A stretch of 64,000 bases of DNA from Timema cristinae (GCA_039000515.1 JBCFYV010000100.1:25282351-25346350); one strand, 5' to 3'; shown: positions 12,351 to 24,252, counted from the first letter of the stretch. A program made the numbers and translations. Notes: generated by a model from the letters alone, not told the origin.

Positions 12351-12362
12351 AATAGGAAGGTT

Positions 12363-12594
12363 ACCCGCCTCGGTGGCGTAGTTATCTAACGCGCTAGCCG
12401 AGGATGGGGAGATCGAGGTTCGAATCTCGGTCGGGTGAACTGGGGGTGGTTTTTTCCTCAATAGTTTTCCACTCTCCCTCCACGCAAATGCGGGTTCACG
12501 TCCTCTATATTCAACCTTCCCTATTCCTAATCCATTAGCGTAATTAGTACTTAAGCGTATAACCCGAACGGGTAGTAAGACGCAGTGCTAAATA
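12363..12594 (+). mobile_element. SINE-A, complete, with TSD
   Basis: The best complete SINE-A. The tRNA-like head has CGGTGGCGTAGTTATCTAAC (A-box region) and GAGGTTCGAATCTCGG (B box). The body has CCACGCAAATGCGGGTTCAC, and the tail is TATAACCCGAACGGGTAGTA then AGACGCAGTGCTAAA. Flanking direct repeats AATAGGAAGGTT (12351-12362) and AATAGGAATGTT (12595-12606) differ at one position. tRNA-derived SINEs are transcribed by RNA polymerase III from the internal A and B boxes and need a LINE for transposition. Confidence 0.9.
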
Positions 12595-12854
12595 AATAGG
12601 AATGTTTGTCTGTTGAAAGGAAGTAGAGGGTCTTGTGTTAATGTTTTAGATACTAGCTCAGCAATATTTTGGTCCTACTAAGTAAGACAGATAAAAACCA
12701 GCCTTAAAATATTAGTGTAGATGACCGTATTTTATTCATATTATTGATGGTATTTCTTTAATAGTCTGCCATTTTGGAAGTTGACATTAACTAAAAGGGT
12801 AGACGTGTCTTTGCGTTTATTCGATAGCTTCAGCCTTGATTTAACAACATCAAC

Positions 12855-13125
12855 ATACGTATATCTACACTGGTTTGACTAATTCAATAGACATATAATA
12901 GCACACTAATTTGACTACTTAAATAAACAGAATAATAATGGCACCCATTTGACCAATTCAACGTACTTGTATTGACAACCATTTGACTCTTTCAATAGAC
13001 ATATAATTTCACACATTTGACTAATTCAACAGACATTTAGCGACAGCCATTCGACACCTTCATAGACGTGTATTAACACCAATTTAACTACTTCAACAGA
13101 AATATTTCAACCAATACCCATCCGA
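12855..13125. repeat. Degenerate ~50-bp tandem repeat
   Basis: About six or seven diverged copies of a unit with TTTGACTAATTCAATAGACAT and ATAATAGCACAC, separated by irregular spacing. No coding potential is seen. Confidence 0.6.
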
Positions 13126-13614
13126 GACTCCAAGAAATTTGCTGGCCTCATCTTAAGGCATGAATCAAACTAGCACTAGTTTATAAGTTTGCTATAAAAA
13201 TAATAAAGGACTTTACCAAATCTATCTTATCTACTTATAAAAGTCTTTTTACAAAGTTAAAGAAATGTATACTTTACAAAATCATTGTTTGAATTAATTA
13301 CGATTGATTAAATAATATAAATACGTATTTTAAGATTAAATGTAAATTCACACGTTCACCGAAAAACAAGAGCTACTCGCATGACGATCTCTAGACCAAT
13401 GACAAGAGTTCAGCACCATCCGCTCAGTGCACTCGGCTTGAGTTGGAATAGTTTCAACTTTGTGGGTCCTGCTCGATAGCATATTTATGTTTGGTAGACC
13501 GGCTCACATTTCAAAACCAATTGACTCAAATAGAGTTTGCGCACATGTGCTGTCTAACCAGACAAAAGAAGACAGCTGCCCCTCCAGTTGTGAGGAGGAT
13601 TAAAATATATATTT
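13126..13614. other. Unassigned DNA
   Basis: Mixed-composition sequence in which I recognise neither a gene nor a repeat. A 65-codon frame at 13491-13688 runs into a SINE-A tail, so it is not credible. Confidence 0.4.
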
Positions 13615-13616
13615 GT

Positions 13617-13690
13617 TTAGCAGCGCCTCTTACTACCCGTTCGGGTTATACGCTTATGTACTACTTACATTATAGTTTCAGGGATTAGGA
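13617..13690 (-). mobile_element. SINE-A tail fragment, split by a SINE-B
   Basis: An inverted SINE-A tail (CTTACTACCCGTTCGGGTTA) is followed by GGGATTAGGA. The SINE-B at 13691-13970 is inserted here, and the flank resumes at 13971. Confidence 0.7.
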
Positions 13691-13970
13691 TTATTATTAT
13701 TAGTACCGCGTCTTACTACCCATTCGGGTTGTACGCACTTACGCTAATGTGTAATGGTAGGGTGATTGTGAGATGAAATGGAGGACCTACAGTTTAACGT
13801 GGAATCCGAACCACGGTGGTGGCCTGGCATTACACACATTCACAAGATGTCTTGCCAGAATTGAAGGAAGGGTTTGGTAATCAGATAAATCTTTGCCGGG
13901 ACCGAGGATTGAACCCCGGCCGCCAGCACAGAAGTCTGACACCTTACCCCCTAGACCACCAGGTCACCAC
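13691..13970 (-). mobile_element. SINE-B, full length, perfect 14-bp TSD
   Basis: Inverted SINE-B. The head on the minus strand is GGTGACCTGGTGGTCTAG with a B box GGGTTCAATCCTCGG. The body has CCACCGTGGTTCGGATTCC, and the tail is shared with SINE-A and followed by AAT repeats. TSD TTCAGGGATTAGGA lies at 13677-13690 and 13971-13984. It is inserted into an older SINE-A tail. Confidence 0.92.
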
Positions 13971-13984
13971 TTCAGGGATTAGGA

Positions 13985-14430
13985 AATAAACAATAATTTC
14001 GTAAAGAGATTTCTCACTGTATCCCCGTCAAAGGGGATATCACCTTAGAGCCAAAGGCCACTACTGTGGGTACCGGGCTAAGAATCGGGCACGGAGCTAA
14101 CTAAGCCCAGTATTTAGGTAAGCACTAGAATAGTCGAGGAGAAATTCATAAATACCAGAAACCAAGTGGGTATATAACGCTAGTGGACGGAGTTTTCTGG
14201 TAGTAAGAGAACAAACAGAGGAAGAGGAAAATACGAACTCTGACGCAATTTGTGTTTTGAGTCCTCCTATTAAACTAGGCACATCATCCGAATCACAAAT
14301 AGGTATTAAGACTATCAGGGGCAGCCTAAGGGCCGAGAGAACTGGATGGGTCCCCGGAGCGCCAGCTCGAAGGGGGGAGGGTGCCAAACAGACCACCAAC
14401 TTAAGCCAACGTAACCTAGGCGCAATGTGG
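13985..14430. other. Unassigned DNA
   Basis: No gene is recognised. Overlapping frames on both strands (14097-14399 minus, 14257-14622 plus) lack domains, and the plus frame runs into the minisatellite. Confidence 0.4.
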
Positions 14431-14439
14431 TTACGGTAT

Positions 14440-15235
14440 GTTAGTTTTGGGAATTATTTTAGATTTGGCGACTATTTTCATATTATCCTAGGCTACGTTA
14501 GGTTAGAAGTTGTTAGGTTTGAGGACTATTTTCATATTATCCTAGGCTACGTTAAATTAGAAGTGGTTAGGGTTGGGGATTATTTTCATATTATCCTAGG
14601 CTACGTTATTAGAGGTTGTTAGGGTTGGGGATTATTTTCATATTATCCTAGGTTACATTAGGTTAGAAGTTGTTAGGCTTGGGGACTATTTTCATATTAT
14701 CCTAGGCTACGTTAAATTAGAAGTTGTTAGGTTTGAGGATTATTTTCATATTATCCTAGGTTACATTAGGTTAGAAGTTGTTAGGCTTGGGGACTATTTT
14801 CATATTATCCTAGGCTACGTTAGGTTAGAAGTTGTTAGGCTTGGGGACTATTTTCATATTATCCTAGGCTACGTTAGATTAGAAGTGGTTAGGCTTGGGG
14901 ACTATTTTCATATTATCCTAGGCTACGTTAGATTAGAAGTTGTTAGGTTTGAGGACTATTTTCATATTATCCTAGGCTACGTTAGATTAGAAGTGGTTAG
15001 GTTGGGGATTATTTTCATATTATCCTAGGCTACGTTAGATTAGAAGTGGTTAGGGTTGGGGATTATTTTCATATTATCCTAGGCTACGTTATTAGAGGTT
15101 GTTAGGTTTGGGGATTATTTTCATATTATCCTAGCTTACGTTAGATTAGAAGTGGTTAGGGTTGGGGATTATTTTCATATTATCCTAGGCTACGTTATAT
15201 TAGAAGTTTTTAGGTTTGGGGATTATTTTAATATT
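14440..15235. repeat. 54-bp minisatellite with CCTAGG core
   Basis: About 14 copies of a 54-bp (sometimes 52-bp) unit containing CATATTATCCTAGGCTACG and GTTAGGTTAGAAGTTG. Copies of CCTAGG fall at 14487, 14541, 14595, 14647, 14701 and 14755 and continue at this spacing. The palindrome CCTAGG and the GTTAGGTT motif recur in nearly every unit. Confidence 0.95.
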
Positions 15236-15239
15236 TTCT

Positions 15240-16051
15240 TTTATACCCCTGTTATATAGGGAGCCGGCAAAAAGCAATCCCACCTGGGTGTGAAATTTAC
15301 ATCGGGCTGCTCCTGCAAACTATGCTCCTAAAACAGTTACCTCTGTTTTGAATGTATTTAGCTCTTTTTGTTTAACCAATACATCTAGATTCTTACCATT
15401 TTCAGAAAGGAAAATTTCAATTTTTAATCATGTCTGAAAGTTTATATATAATATAGAGAACAATAGATAATAGTTTAGTATATTCCAGTAAACACCCCAA
15501 CTCATGTCCTATTGAAGGTTTTATCAATATTTAACCTAAATTCAACATCTGATTGGCACTATCTCTGCTACTTGGACATCCGCTTTAAGTCCTGAGATTA
15601 TCCTGTGTTTGAAGAGTGCACGTTCAATATACCGTGATAGTAAACCAACCGAAGACATTTGGATTTATGAAATAAAAACTAACATGAACTCTAAAGGGGC
15701 ATTGGGGGGGAAGAAAACCTTGAACAAAAAAAATATTAAATCTCTCTAGAGAGTCCGCAGTCCTCTCTCAAGTTGCCCGTGGACCCCTGGCAACAATTAT
15801 TCACGAGCCGCCTCTGCTACGTGCATGTTCCCGATGTAAGGTGCTGCGGTGGTCACACAATGAGCCAGAGAGAGAGAGAGGGTAGTGGGAAGAGGTTCTG
15901 GATGGGTGACGTGTCGCCCCCCGTTGTACGTAAACTCTTCCTCTGCCCACCCCTTAACCCCGGACACCCCCTCTCTCCAGGGGCTCGCCGGACCAAGGCA
16001 AGGATGCTAGTCTAGGGGCGGGCACCAGCCCTAGAAGGGTGGATGACGTGC

Positions 16052-16089
<38 letters not shown>

Positions 16090-18330
16090 GAGATGCGGGG
16101 TACTAGTATTGATCCCCTTTTCTACCATGCACAAGGAGAGTTCCTCTCCCGTCCGTCTGTCCTTCGAAGGGAGTCCGAAGATGTGATGGTCCAGGGGTAG
16201 AGAGGGACCAAGGTCGATAGAGAACTAGCCCTCCCTGGTTCTCCCCGTTCTATCTCCCTTCTCGAGCCGACATCGCTCGCTGTCCTATACCAAGTAGCTG
16301 AGAGGGAAAGAGAAAGAGGTGACCTCACAAACCCTTCAACTCAACTGGGCAATCCCTTGCACTTTCGGGGGGTCAAACAGCTAACCTTATTTTTATTTTT
16401 ACTATAATCTTCTTCTTTTTTTACCTCTCGTTTTCATCTTCCTAAAGGAAAAGGATATTCTCTCAAGAAGGGAATAAAAAAAGTGGTCGGTGGGGGAAGG
16501 AAATATTGGGTGGCGCTTGTTTCTTCACAACCTGTTGCAACTATCTCTTCTTTTTTTAAAAATGATATATATATATATATATAAGTATTTTCTTCCCCTC
16601 TCCTCTCTGCCTCCACCCCCCCCCCACCAAACGTCATCTCGCTAATTCTTTTTTTATTTGAAGCGGTTTTGGTTTTGATGTCTATTTATTTTTTCTTCTA
16701 CCAACTCCTTGACATGTTTTAAAGAAGTTTAATATCAACTTCCTGAAATCAAAGAGTTATTCCGGAACGTTTTGTCTTCTGTAAACACCTTCGTGTACGG
16801 TGTCTCTCTTGGATCAGGTATTGACAAGTTTGCAGTAGACTAAGACTTCGAAAAGCTGAAAACCATGTAAGTCGAATAGTGATTAAATAGGTTAATCATT
16901 TAACACATATGCTCGTTAATAATTATAATTAAAGTTTAACAAATTACTAAAATAAGAGTTTGAGAAAATGCAACTCGCGCTCAAGGTAGAAACAAACAAA
17001 ATGGTGATGAGTTGATGACACTATCAGCTGTGTGTCAACTTACTCGGAACATCATCTATTAATGCTTAAAGTGCTGATTTATAAATGGTGTTACTAAACG
17101 TAAGTCGAAATACTGTAACCGCGTATCTCCGAGTCCACGTAACTCTAATCCGTGTAAATCAAGGACTTCCTCTACATTGTCAATCCAAAGATGGAATAAC
17201 TTTGTCAATATTTATTTAATTATGAATATAGTCAGCAGGCAGGATTTAACCAAGATTTTTTTTAAAAGAGGGGATGGGGAGAAAGACATGGCAGTTTCTT
17301 AGATGTCTTATGGTGAAATCCCTCGACAGGAGATTGCAAGGATTTGTTTTGACATTAAAAATACATCTTTAATTCATTTAAATTGTTCTAAAAACATAAT
17401 TGAAATTGTAGATGCTATGAAATTATAGTACCTCAATAAATTACCAGCCCAGGCATTGGGGAGGAATAACAAAATATTATATTATTGTCACCAGTGGCCT
17501 CAATTGGAAGGCGTGTTAGTATAAATATCTGATATTGTGAGTAGTGAGTGATATAACGAGAGGTATAAGTTTTATTATGATGAATCAGTAAACAAGCAGA
17601 CTTGAAGAGCTGACATAAAAGAGAGGTGTCGACAAGTCATAGGGGGAAACCAGGGTTTAAAGAGCAGGGTTTGGAGCCCTTCGTGGCTGGTTGATTACGT
17701 AAGATTGTAGCTAGGAGGTCACGCTGCTGGTCACGAGGGAAGTCGTAGGGTTCCCCAAATACCAGTCGGGGCTGTCGCTTGAGCCCAGGGTACCAGGGTC
17801 GACGTCATACCACCTCGTTCAGTTACTCGCCTCTCTTTAACCACTAAGGTTTACACTGTAACTTACTCTAACATTACATTTGTAGTAGAATTGTAGTATT
17901 AATAAACCTTTGAAAACCCAAGACTAACGTCAGTCACGAACCCACAAGTAATCATGTCATTCTCCCCTCCCCCTTTATCCTCGGCCAAAGACATCCTGAC
18001 AGATCAGTAGGCCCAGACACAAAGTAGAGTATACGGGCGTGGGGGAGGGGGTGACATTATTGATAATACCTTCAGAAGAAGAAGAAGGGGTTTTCTAAGC
18101 CCCCAGATCACTCACCCTTGGTTTGGCCCTGCTATAATGGCTATGGTTTAACATATGTGGTTTTTTTTATGCCAACACAATTTTTGCATTTGTTAACTCT
18201 TATAAATAACACTTTTATATTAATTCAATTTTTTTTGTGCAAGATTTAAATATTATTTTATTGTCTTGAGGTGACATACATCACATTTCGTACAATTTAT
18301 AAATCCTTTTTAAATTTAATGAATAGTTTT
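15240..18330. other. Gene-poor stretch with simple sequence
   Basis: No gene or dispersed repeat is recognised. It includes a relatively GC- and CpG-rich patch (15760-16330), a (TG)n microsatellite (16053-16086), an (AT)n run (about 16565-16583) and pyrimidine or homopurine tracts. Frames at 15773-16015, 16122-16328 and 16434-16637 cross simple repeats and have no domain. Confidence 0.5.
16053..16086. repeat. (TG)n microsatellite
   Basis: Seventeen uninterrupted TG dinucleotides. Confidence 0.95.
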
Positions 18331-18331
18331 T

Positions 18332-18577
18332 TAGCACCACGTCTAACTACTTGTTCAAGTTATATTCATATGTACTAATTACGCTACTGAGTTAGGGATA
18401 AGGAAGGCTGTATTTAGAAGAAGTATACCCGCATTTGCGAGGAGTAAGAGTGGAAAGTAATTTTGGGGGAAAAAACCCTCAATACACCTGACCAGAATCC
18501 GAGTCTCGATCTCTCTGTCATCTGCAGTGTAATCTAACACGATAGTAACGCCTTAGACCATGCGGCCACCAAAGAAG
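18332..18577 (-). mobile_element. SINE-A, inverted, complete
   Basis: The inverted tail (AGCACCACGTCTAACTACTTG) and body (TACCCGCATTTGCGAGGAG) are followed by the head, ending at TTAGACCATGCGGCCACC. The head belongs to the variant with GGTGGCCGCATGGTCTAAGG on its sense strand. Confidence 0.85.
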
Positions 18578-18727
18578 GTTCTTACTTATTCATATGAGTT
18601 AAATTTGTGAGTTTATGCTTCAAATAGTCCCCATAAATAACTTTAAAAATTGCGCTTTAAAAAACAAATAGATACACCCCGTTTAGCCTGATGGACTACA
18701 ACATTATTACTATATTATAAGCTGCCT

Positions 18728-19040
18728 TTGGGTGACCTGGCGGTCTAGAGGTAAGATTTTGGACTTCTATGCTGGGGTCCGAGGTTCAATCCTCGGTCCC
18801 GGTACAGATTTATCTGATTGCCAAATCCTTCCTTCACCTCTGACAAGACGTGTATTAATTACAACTTGTGAATTTGTGGAATGCCAGGCCTCCACCGTGG
18901 TTCAGATTCCACGTTAAACTGTAGGTCCTCCATTTCATCTTATAATCACCCTACCATTACCCATTAGCGTAAGTGCGTACAACCCGAACGGGTAGTAAGA
19001 AGCAGTGCTTATAATACTACTACTAGTAATAATAATAGCT
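18728..19040 (+). mobile_element. SINE-B, full length
   Basis: The head is GGTGACCTGGCGGTCTAGAG with B box GAGGTTCAATCCTCGG. The body has CAGATTTATCTGATTGCC and GCCAGGCCTCCACCGTGG, and the A/B tail CAACCCGAACGGGTAGTAAG is followed by a degenerate AAT tract. Confidence 0.88.
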
Positions 19041-19289
19041 GCCCCATAGGGGAAACATGCAAGGTAAGCGTTATACCGTTCAGGGGAAACGAACGGCCCA
19101 TACACTTTTATGAAGATATGAGTTTCAAGTAACCCCAATGTACAAATGTTGCCAATTGCTTTGTTTTACAAAGATATACAAATTGCAATGATCATGGTTG
19201 TGAATATTAACACCCTCTAAAGTTCAAACCAATTTACTACAATCCCACCTATAAGGTTAGGTGTCATAGCGTTTATTTTGTTGGTTTTA

Positions 19290-19530
19290 ATATGCACCGT
19301 GTTTTACAGCCCAACCGGGCAATTCACCATTTTTACACTAAATGGGTAGAGATAAGTAAAGTAGAATTTAGAATAAATGTACCCACATGTGTATGGAAGA
19401 ATAGTGAAAAATCAATGAAGTAAAAATTACTCTCATTACACTCGACCGGGAATCAAACCCTGAATTCCCCATCATCATAAGATTATACTTGGTGAGATTG
19501 ATGCCTTAGCCCACACACCCACCAATGTGG
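19290..19530 (-). mobile_element. SINE-A, inverted, diverged
   Basis: Recognisable order: tail GCACCGTGTTTTAC, body TACCCACATGTGTATGG, B box GGGAATCAAACCC and head ending CACCCACCAATG. It is considerably diverged. Confidence 0.65.
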
Positions 19531-20046
19531 GTAGCAAAAGTGTTAAACTTATGAATAAAGATAATGTACTATCATAACAATTCTTTCAATATCGGTTCGA
19601 CTTAATATGTTCTACGTATCTAGTAACATCCTCTATATGATTTCCTTGAAAATAAGCACATGTTGGTGCTTCTGGACGGGGTCACACCTGGGTCTAAAGG
19701 ACCAAAGCCATTCTCGCATTGTCGTGACTAATGCTGCCAAATATTTCTGATATAATTCTGGGACACTCATTAACTAAGCTGTGGTAGGGCTATAATAAAC
19801 TTACGTACAGTGTGGGACAGATAACGTTTTAACGTGTAATATTTCCGTTATTTATTAAAGATAGAGTAAAATTTCAACTATATTCTTCTAGGTTACCTTA
19901 TGCATTACTTGTGTAGTTTTTTTTAAACCTTTATTGTTGTCGTATAAAGGGTCATGCTCACATTTCTCCTTGTTTGGCCAATTTATGCTCAAAATATATT
20001 TATTAGTAAAACATACTAATATTCCATGTGCTTTGAACTATTTTTT

Positions 20047-20574
20047 TAGCACTGCGTCTTAATGACCGTTCGGGATACACACCTATTTACTATTTACTCT
20101 AATGTGTTAGGAATGAGGAACGTTAAATTTAGAGGAAGTGTACTCGCATTTGGTGACCTGGTGGTCTTGGAGTAAGGTGTCGGACTTCTGTGCTGGGGTC
20201 CGGGGTTCAATCCTCGGTCCCGGCACAGATTTATCTGATTACCAAACCCTTCCTATATCTCTGACAAGACGTGTATTAATCACAACTTGTGAATGTGTGG
20301 AATGCCAGACCTCCACCGTGGTTCGGATTCCATGGTAAACTGTAAGTCCTCCATTCCATATCAAAATCACCCTACCATTACACGTTAGCGTAAGTGTGGG
20401 TAGTAAGACGTAGGGCTAATAATAATAATGTACTCGCATTTGCGTGGGAAGCCTTTAGATAAAACCACCTACTAAAACACCCGACGGGTATCGAACCATG
20501 ATATCCCAATCATCGGCAGTCCAGTCTATTGCGAGAGTAGCGCCTTAGACCATGCGGCTACCAAAGCGAGTTTT
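20047..20574 (-). mobile_element. SINE-A, inverted, split by a SINE-B
   Basis: The tail and first part of the body lie at 20047-20151. The rest of the body, B box and head (TTAGACCATGCGGCTACC) lie at 20442-20574. The two halves join when the SINE-B and one TSD copy are removed. Confidence 0.85.
20152..20428 (+). mobile_element. SINE-B nested in SINE-A, 13-bp TSD
   Basis: Full-length SINE-B (head GGTGACCTGGTGGTCTTGGA, B box GGGTTCAATCCTCGG, body, tail, ATAATAATA). TSD TGTACTCGCATTT lies at 20139-20151 and 20429-20441. Its insertion into an older SINE-A gives relative ages. Confidence 0.93.
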
Positions 20575-21421
20575 GAATAAAAATTAATTGAATGGAAAAC
20601 AAAATTTTTAAAAGACATTACCTATAGTTATGTTGTTTATTTAAACTATTTAAGAAAACTTGTGGCAAGTAGTGCTGTGTGTATTAGCGTAGAGCTATGC
20701 GGCAATAAATTTAATGATATACTGGACATTTCGTGTCCCGGATGGTGTTCAACCAAGAAAAAGGACAAGGGGCTAAATTCCGGGACTGTCCCGCCAAATC
20801 TGGGATGGTCGGGAACCTTAATCGTGACTGAGGGCTGGTCCGACGAATATGACATGGATTATAATCACGACTGGTGACCAAAGCAAATCAGAAGGGGATC
20901 AAGCACTAGCAATCGGTAGGTTCCAGACTACAATGACCCAATCGTGTAAAAGAGTATGTCGAAAATAGCACGGTGGCTATAAAACTTTTACTAAAATTTC
21001 TCTGATTTTTTTCTCTCCAGATTTTCCAGACAACATTTAAAACATATACTGAATTAACCTTATTACAGTTTTTCTTGGTGACAAACCTTTTTTTTTTCGT
21101 TTATCACTATGATCACTTATTTTAGAACAACAATCCTAACATTTACTAGATTAGTGATTAGTGTTTTAGATATTATTTGTGGCCCTTTGTAAGAATGCCA
21201 TATCTAGGCAATCCATTTTGATATCACGGAGAAACAAAATCTATCACTTATGTCAAAATATTTAAGTGCAGAATTAGTAAAGTATTTAAATTCCCTGTCT
21301 ATTACAGGTATTTTTAATTAAATCCCCTGACATTTCCCTGTTTTCCATGATACTAAAAATTTCCCTGACATTTCCCTTTTTTTTTTCTCGAAATCAAAAA
21401 TTTCCCTGACTTTTCCCTGTA
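20575..21421. other. Unassigned DNA with a CCGGGACTGTCCCG-like patch
   Basis: No gene is recognised. Around 20735-20830 there are GTCCCGG and CCGGGACTGTCCCG palindromes. Similar motifs occur at 40220-40245 and in the tandem repeat at 58090-58435. Confidence 0.35.
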
Positions 21422-21433
21422 TGTAGCCACAAC

Positions 21434-21721
21434 ATTATTATTAGCACCACGTCTTACTACCCATTCGGGTTATACGCACTTAAGCTAATGTGTAATGGTA
21501 GGGTGATTGTGAGATGAAATGGAGGACCTACAGTTTAACATGGAATCCGAACCACGGTGGAGGCCTGGCATTCCTCACATTCACAAGTTGTGATTAATAC
21601 ACATCTTGTCAGAGGTGAAGGAAGAGTTTGGTAATCAGATAAATCTGTGCCGGGACCGAGGATTGAACCCCGGCCGCCAGCATAGAAGTCTGACACCTTA
21701 ACCCTAGACCACCAGGTCTCC
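21434..21721 (-). mobile_element. SINE-B, inverted, 12-bp TSD
   Basis: Full-length inverted SINE-B. TSD TGTAGCCACAAC lies at 21422-21433 and 21722-21733. Confidence 0.92.
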
Positions 21722-21733
21722 TGTAGCCACAAC

Positions 21734-22479
21734 AAATAGATCGAATTGAACAAAAACTTATCTCCCAAGTTGTGTAGCACAGGGCGTTTATAACGGCGTC
21801 GCGACGCCCTCTCTCGGCGTCGCTGGACCACCCTGGCTCGTCACAGAGATTGTAAACACTTTAGACTAACTGGTAAAATCGATAGCCCTTTCCTTGGCGC
21901 GGTAGGGAGAAAGGAGGAGGGGGGGAGGAACACCCTAGCTTCCCCTTCCCTCGACAACCCTGTAGCCGCGTCACCCTGCCACTGCGGTCACCTCTCCTCG
22001 CCACACCCGTCCCCTCTGTCCCTCTCTGCTCTAGCCGCCACTGGCTGGTTTACACTCACCAAGCTTTCTATTAATTACTGGACCACAACATTCTAACACA
22101 AACACAGCCGGCTTTCAGCAGGGGGGGGGGATCGGGAGGGCTACATTCTTATAAAAGTCCAACACCTTAGATCAGTGTCGGGGTCTACCTTATCCCCCCC
22201 TAAAAAAAAAATCCATCCAAACACCTAAGAAACAGTGACACCACTCATAATCACAACTATTATGGAACTCACCGGATACTAATTTACAGTATTGTATTTT
22301 GTTACAACTTCATTCAAAGGTCTCCCTCATTCATTGTTTCCTCCTCATAGCATGAGGATAAGGGCTTGCGACTGATGCCTGTGGCTCACAACAAAATCAT
22401 TCCTATGTTACTCTGCATTCTAGACGACTCTTATGTCACTGGCAGGTTCGGAATGGACAACAGCCAATAAGCAGTGTCA
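21734..22479. other. CpG-rich patch and unassigned DNA
   Basis: 21775-22060 is clearly richer in GC and CpG than its surroundings (for example ACGGCGTCGCGACGCC). It could be a promoter-proximal island or an old element, but I recognise no exon. The remainder is unassigned. Confidence 0.3.
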
Positions 22480-22697
22480 GGGGGCGTGTGTATCTGTTGA
22501 GCTAAGGGTCCCGGGTTCAATTTCTGATATTGGCGGAAAAAAATATCATTGTTGAAATGTGGGTTTACCCTTTGAAAGTGATTAATTGATATACGAGGGC
22601 TGTATGTTTTGTTTGTTCTAGATTTAAGTTAGTTTATAAGTCGTGTACTGATATAATCAGTCGGTTCAGAAATAGCACGTTAAATACATCAAATAAA
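22480..22697 (+). mobile_element. SINE-C, complete
   Basis: A truncated tRNA-like head with B box CCCGGGTTCAATTTC, the body ATGTGGGTTTACCCTTTG, then CTAGATTTAAGTTAGTTTAT and the C/D tail CTGATATAATCAGTCGG...GCACGTTAAATAC. Confidence 0.85.
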
Positions 22698-22881
22698 TGG
22701 GAGGTGGGGGAAATGAAAAATAAAAATCTCATAAAAGTGTGTTATTAACAAGTTGGATGACCTACAAGGGGTAGTAATTAGACTGGGCACTGCTTTTTAT
22801 CCCAAAATACCACCCTCCAAAAGTGAATTGGGCACTGATACATTTCACCACGATTCCTGTCCCAAGATAGATTGAGTCCAA

Positions 22882-23579
22882 CTTAAGGTGGAAGTGTAAG
22901 GGACGCGAGAAAAGGTCTGTGTTTTAGTAGTTTTTATAGCAAAACATTTTGTTGACAAAAGAAATAAAATATTACTCCGGAAGAAATATAGAGTTTAATT
23001 TTCTTCACATGGTGATATCAACAGTTATTATTATTAACACCGCGTCTTACTATCCGTTCGGGTTATACGCACTTACGCTAATGTGTAATGGTAGGGTGAT
23101 TGTGAGATGAAATGAAGGACCTACAGTTTAACGTGGGATCCGAACCACGGTGGAGGCCTGGCATTCCACACATTTACAAGTTGTGATTGATACACTTCTT
23201 GTCAGAGGTGAAGGAAGGGTTTGGTAATCAGATAAATCTGTGCCGGGACTGAGGATTGAACCCCGGCCGCCAGCTCAGAAGTCTGACACCTTACCCCTAG
23301 ACCACCAGGTCACCATCAATAGTTGTTGAATATCTGTCAAGAGCATACCGGCATTAGATGACAAACATTTTAAATAAAGAGGAAAAGTTGTCATTAAATT
23401 CCTGGACATCCTTGACAGATATTCAAGAAATGTTGGTGTCACCATGTGAAGAAAATTAAACTCTACGTTTACACTGGAGCAATACTTTATTAATTTTTTA
23501 CAAAAGAAAAAAGGGGTTGATATATAAACCGCCAAAATACTGCCATTAGCTCGCGTCCGCTACACTCCCATCTTAACTT
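22882..23579. mobile_element. Palindromic MITE-P copy 1, split by a SINE-B
   Basis: The ends are TTAAGGTGGAAGTGTAAGGG and the inverse of TTAAGATGGGAGTGTAGCGG. Internal arms mirror each other over most of the element, for example TCTTCACATGGTGATATCAAC against GTGTCACCATGTGAAGA, and TTGAATATCTGTCAAG against TTGACAGATATTCAA. It is therefore a foldback element of about 400 bp once the SINE-B at 23029-23313 is removed. TTAA flanks both ends. Confidence 0.85.
23029..23313 (-). mobile_element. SINE-B inserted in MITE-P
   Basis: Full-length inverted SINE-B inside the centre-left of the MITE. Short imperfect direct repeats ATCAACAGTT and ATCAATAGTT flank it. Confidence 0.88.
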
Positions 23580-24049
23580 ATTTATCCCCCTTTCACTCAA
23601 ATTAATCTTAGCTCGGACATACTAAACGGAATAGTTAACGATCAGCTGGATGGCTTGTACTGAACTGAAGTCTGTTGGTGATTTGTTGTATTAATTTCAA
23701 TTTGATATTCTACTATGAAGTGGCCAAAACTTCTGCTTACAATTCATTCTAGTCGATTCTACGGTGCCCAATCCAACAATCGCGCACATAAAAAGTTCCC
23801 AATCCCCCACCACCTACAAAAGGGAGGTTTACCATGTGGATTAATGGCGTTAGACTTGTGTTGCATTTGGTTGATACCTCTTCAAGAGGTGCAGTGAGGA
23901 AGTCACTTTAAATTATTTCCCCCTCCTATCTCCATACTAATTCGGGTGAATTTCCTCTAAGGCCATGGTATTCAACCTCTTTTTTATCGTGCAACCACAT
24001 ATTTAATTTCTCTTCTACTTTGTACCCTCAACATTAACATCCCTCATAA
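23580..24049. other. Unassigned DNA
   Basis: No gene or repeat is recognised. A 60-codon frame at 23715-23897 has no recognisable domain. Confidence 0.4.
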
Positions 24050-24252
24050 AGTGCTTACGCGCACTAGACGCCAAGCTCATCGAGTCTGATTTTGTCATTG
24101 GAACGAAGGTAAGGATTGGAATCTCGACCTGATGTGCCTTCACGCAAATGTGAGGACATTTACTTTAAATTCTACCTTCCTAATCTTTGCACCATTAGTT
24201 TAATTTAATGCATGTAGTACGAACAGGTAGTGTGACGTGGTGGGGGTAAAAA
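24050..24252 (+). mobile_element. SINE-A, degenerate
   Basis: Head remnants and a decayed B box (AAGGATTGGAATCTCG), body TTCACGCAAATGTGAGGACA, and tail AGTACGAACAGGTAGTGTGACG. Confidence 0.65.

Noticed and set aside
12363..12437. Functional tRNA gene in the SINE heads
   Set aside because: A and B boxes are present, but cloverleaf pairing and a proper 3' end are absent and the sequence continues into the SINE body.
14097..14622. Overlapping 100- and 121-residue frames near the 54-bp minisatellite
   Set aside because: No domain; the plus frame runs into the minisatellite, and the two overlap on opposite strands.
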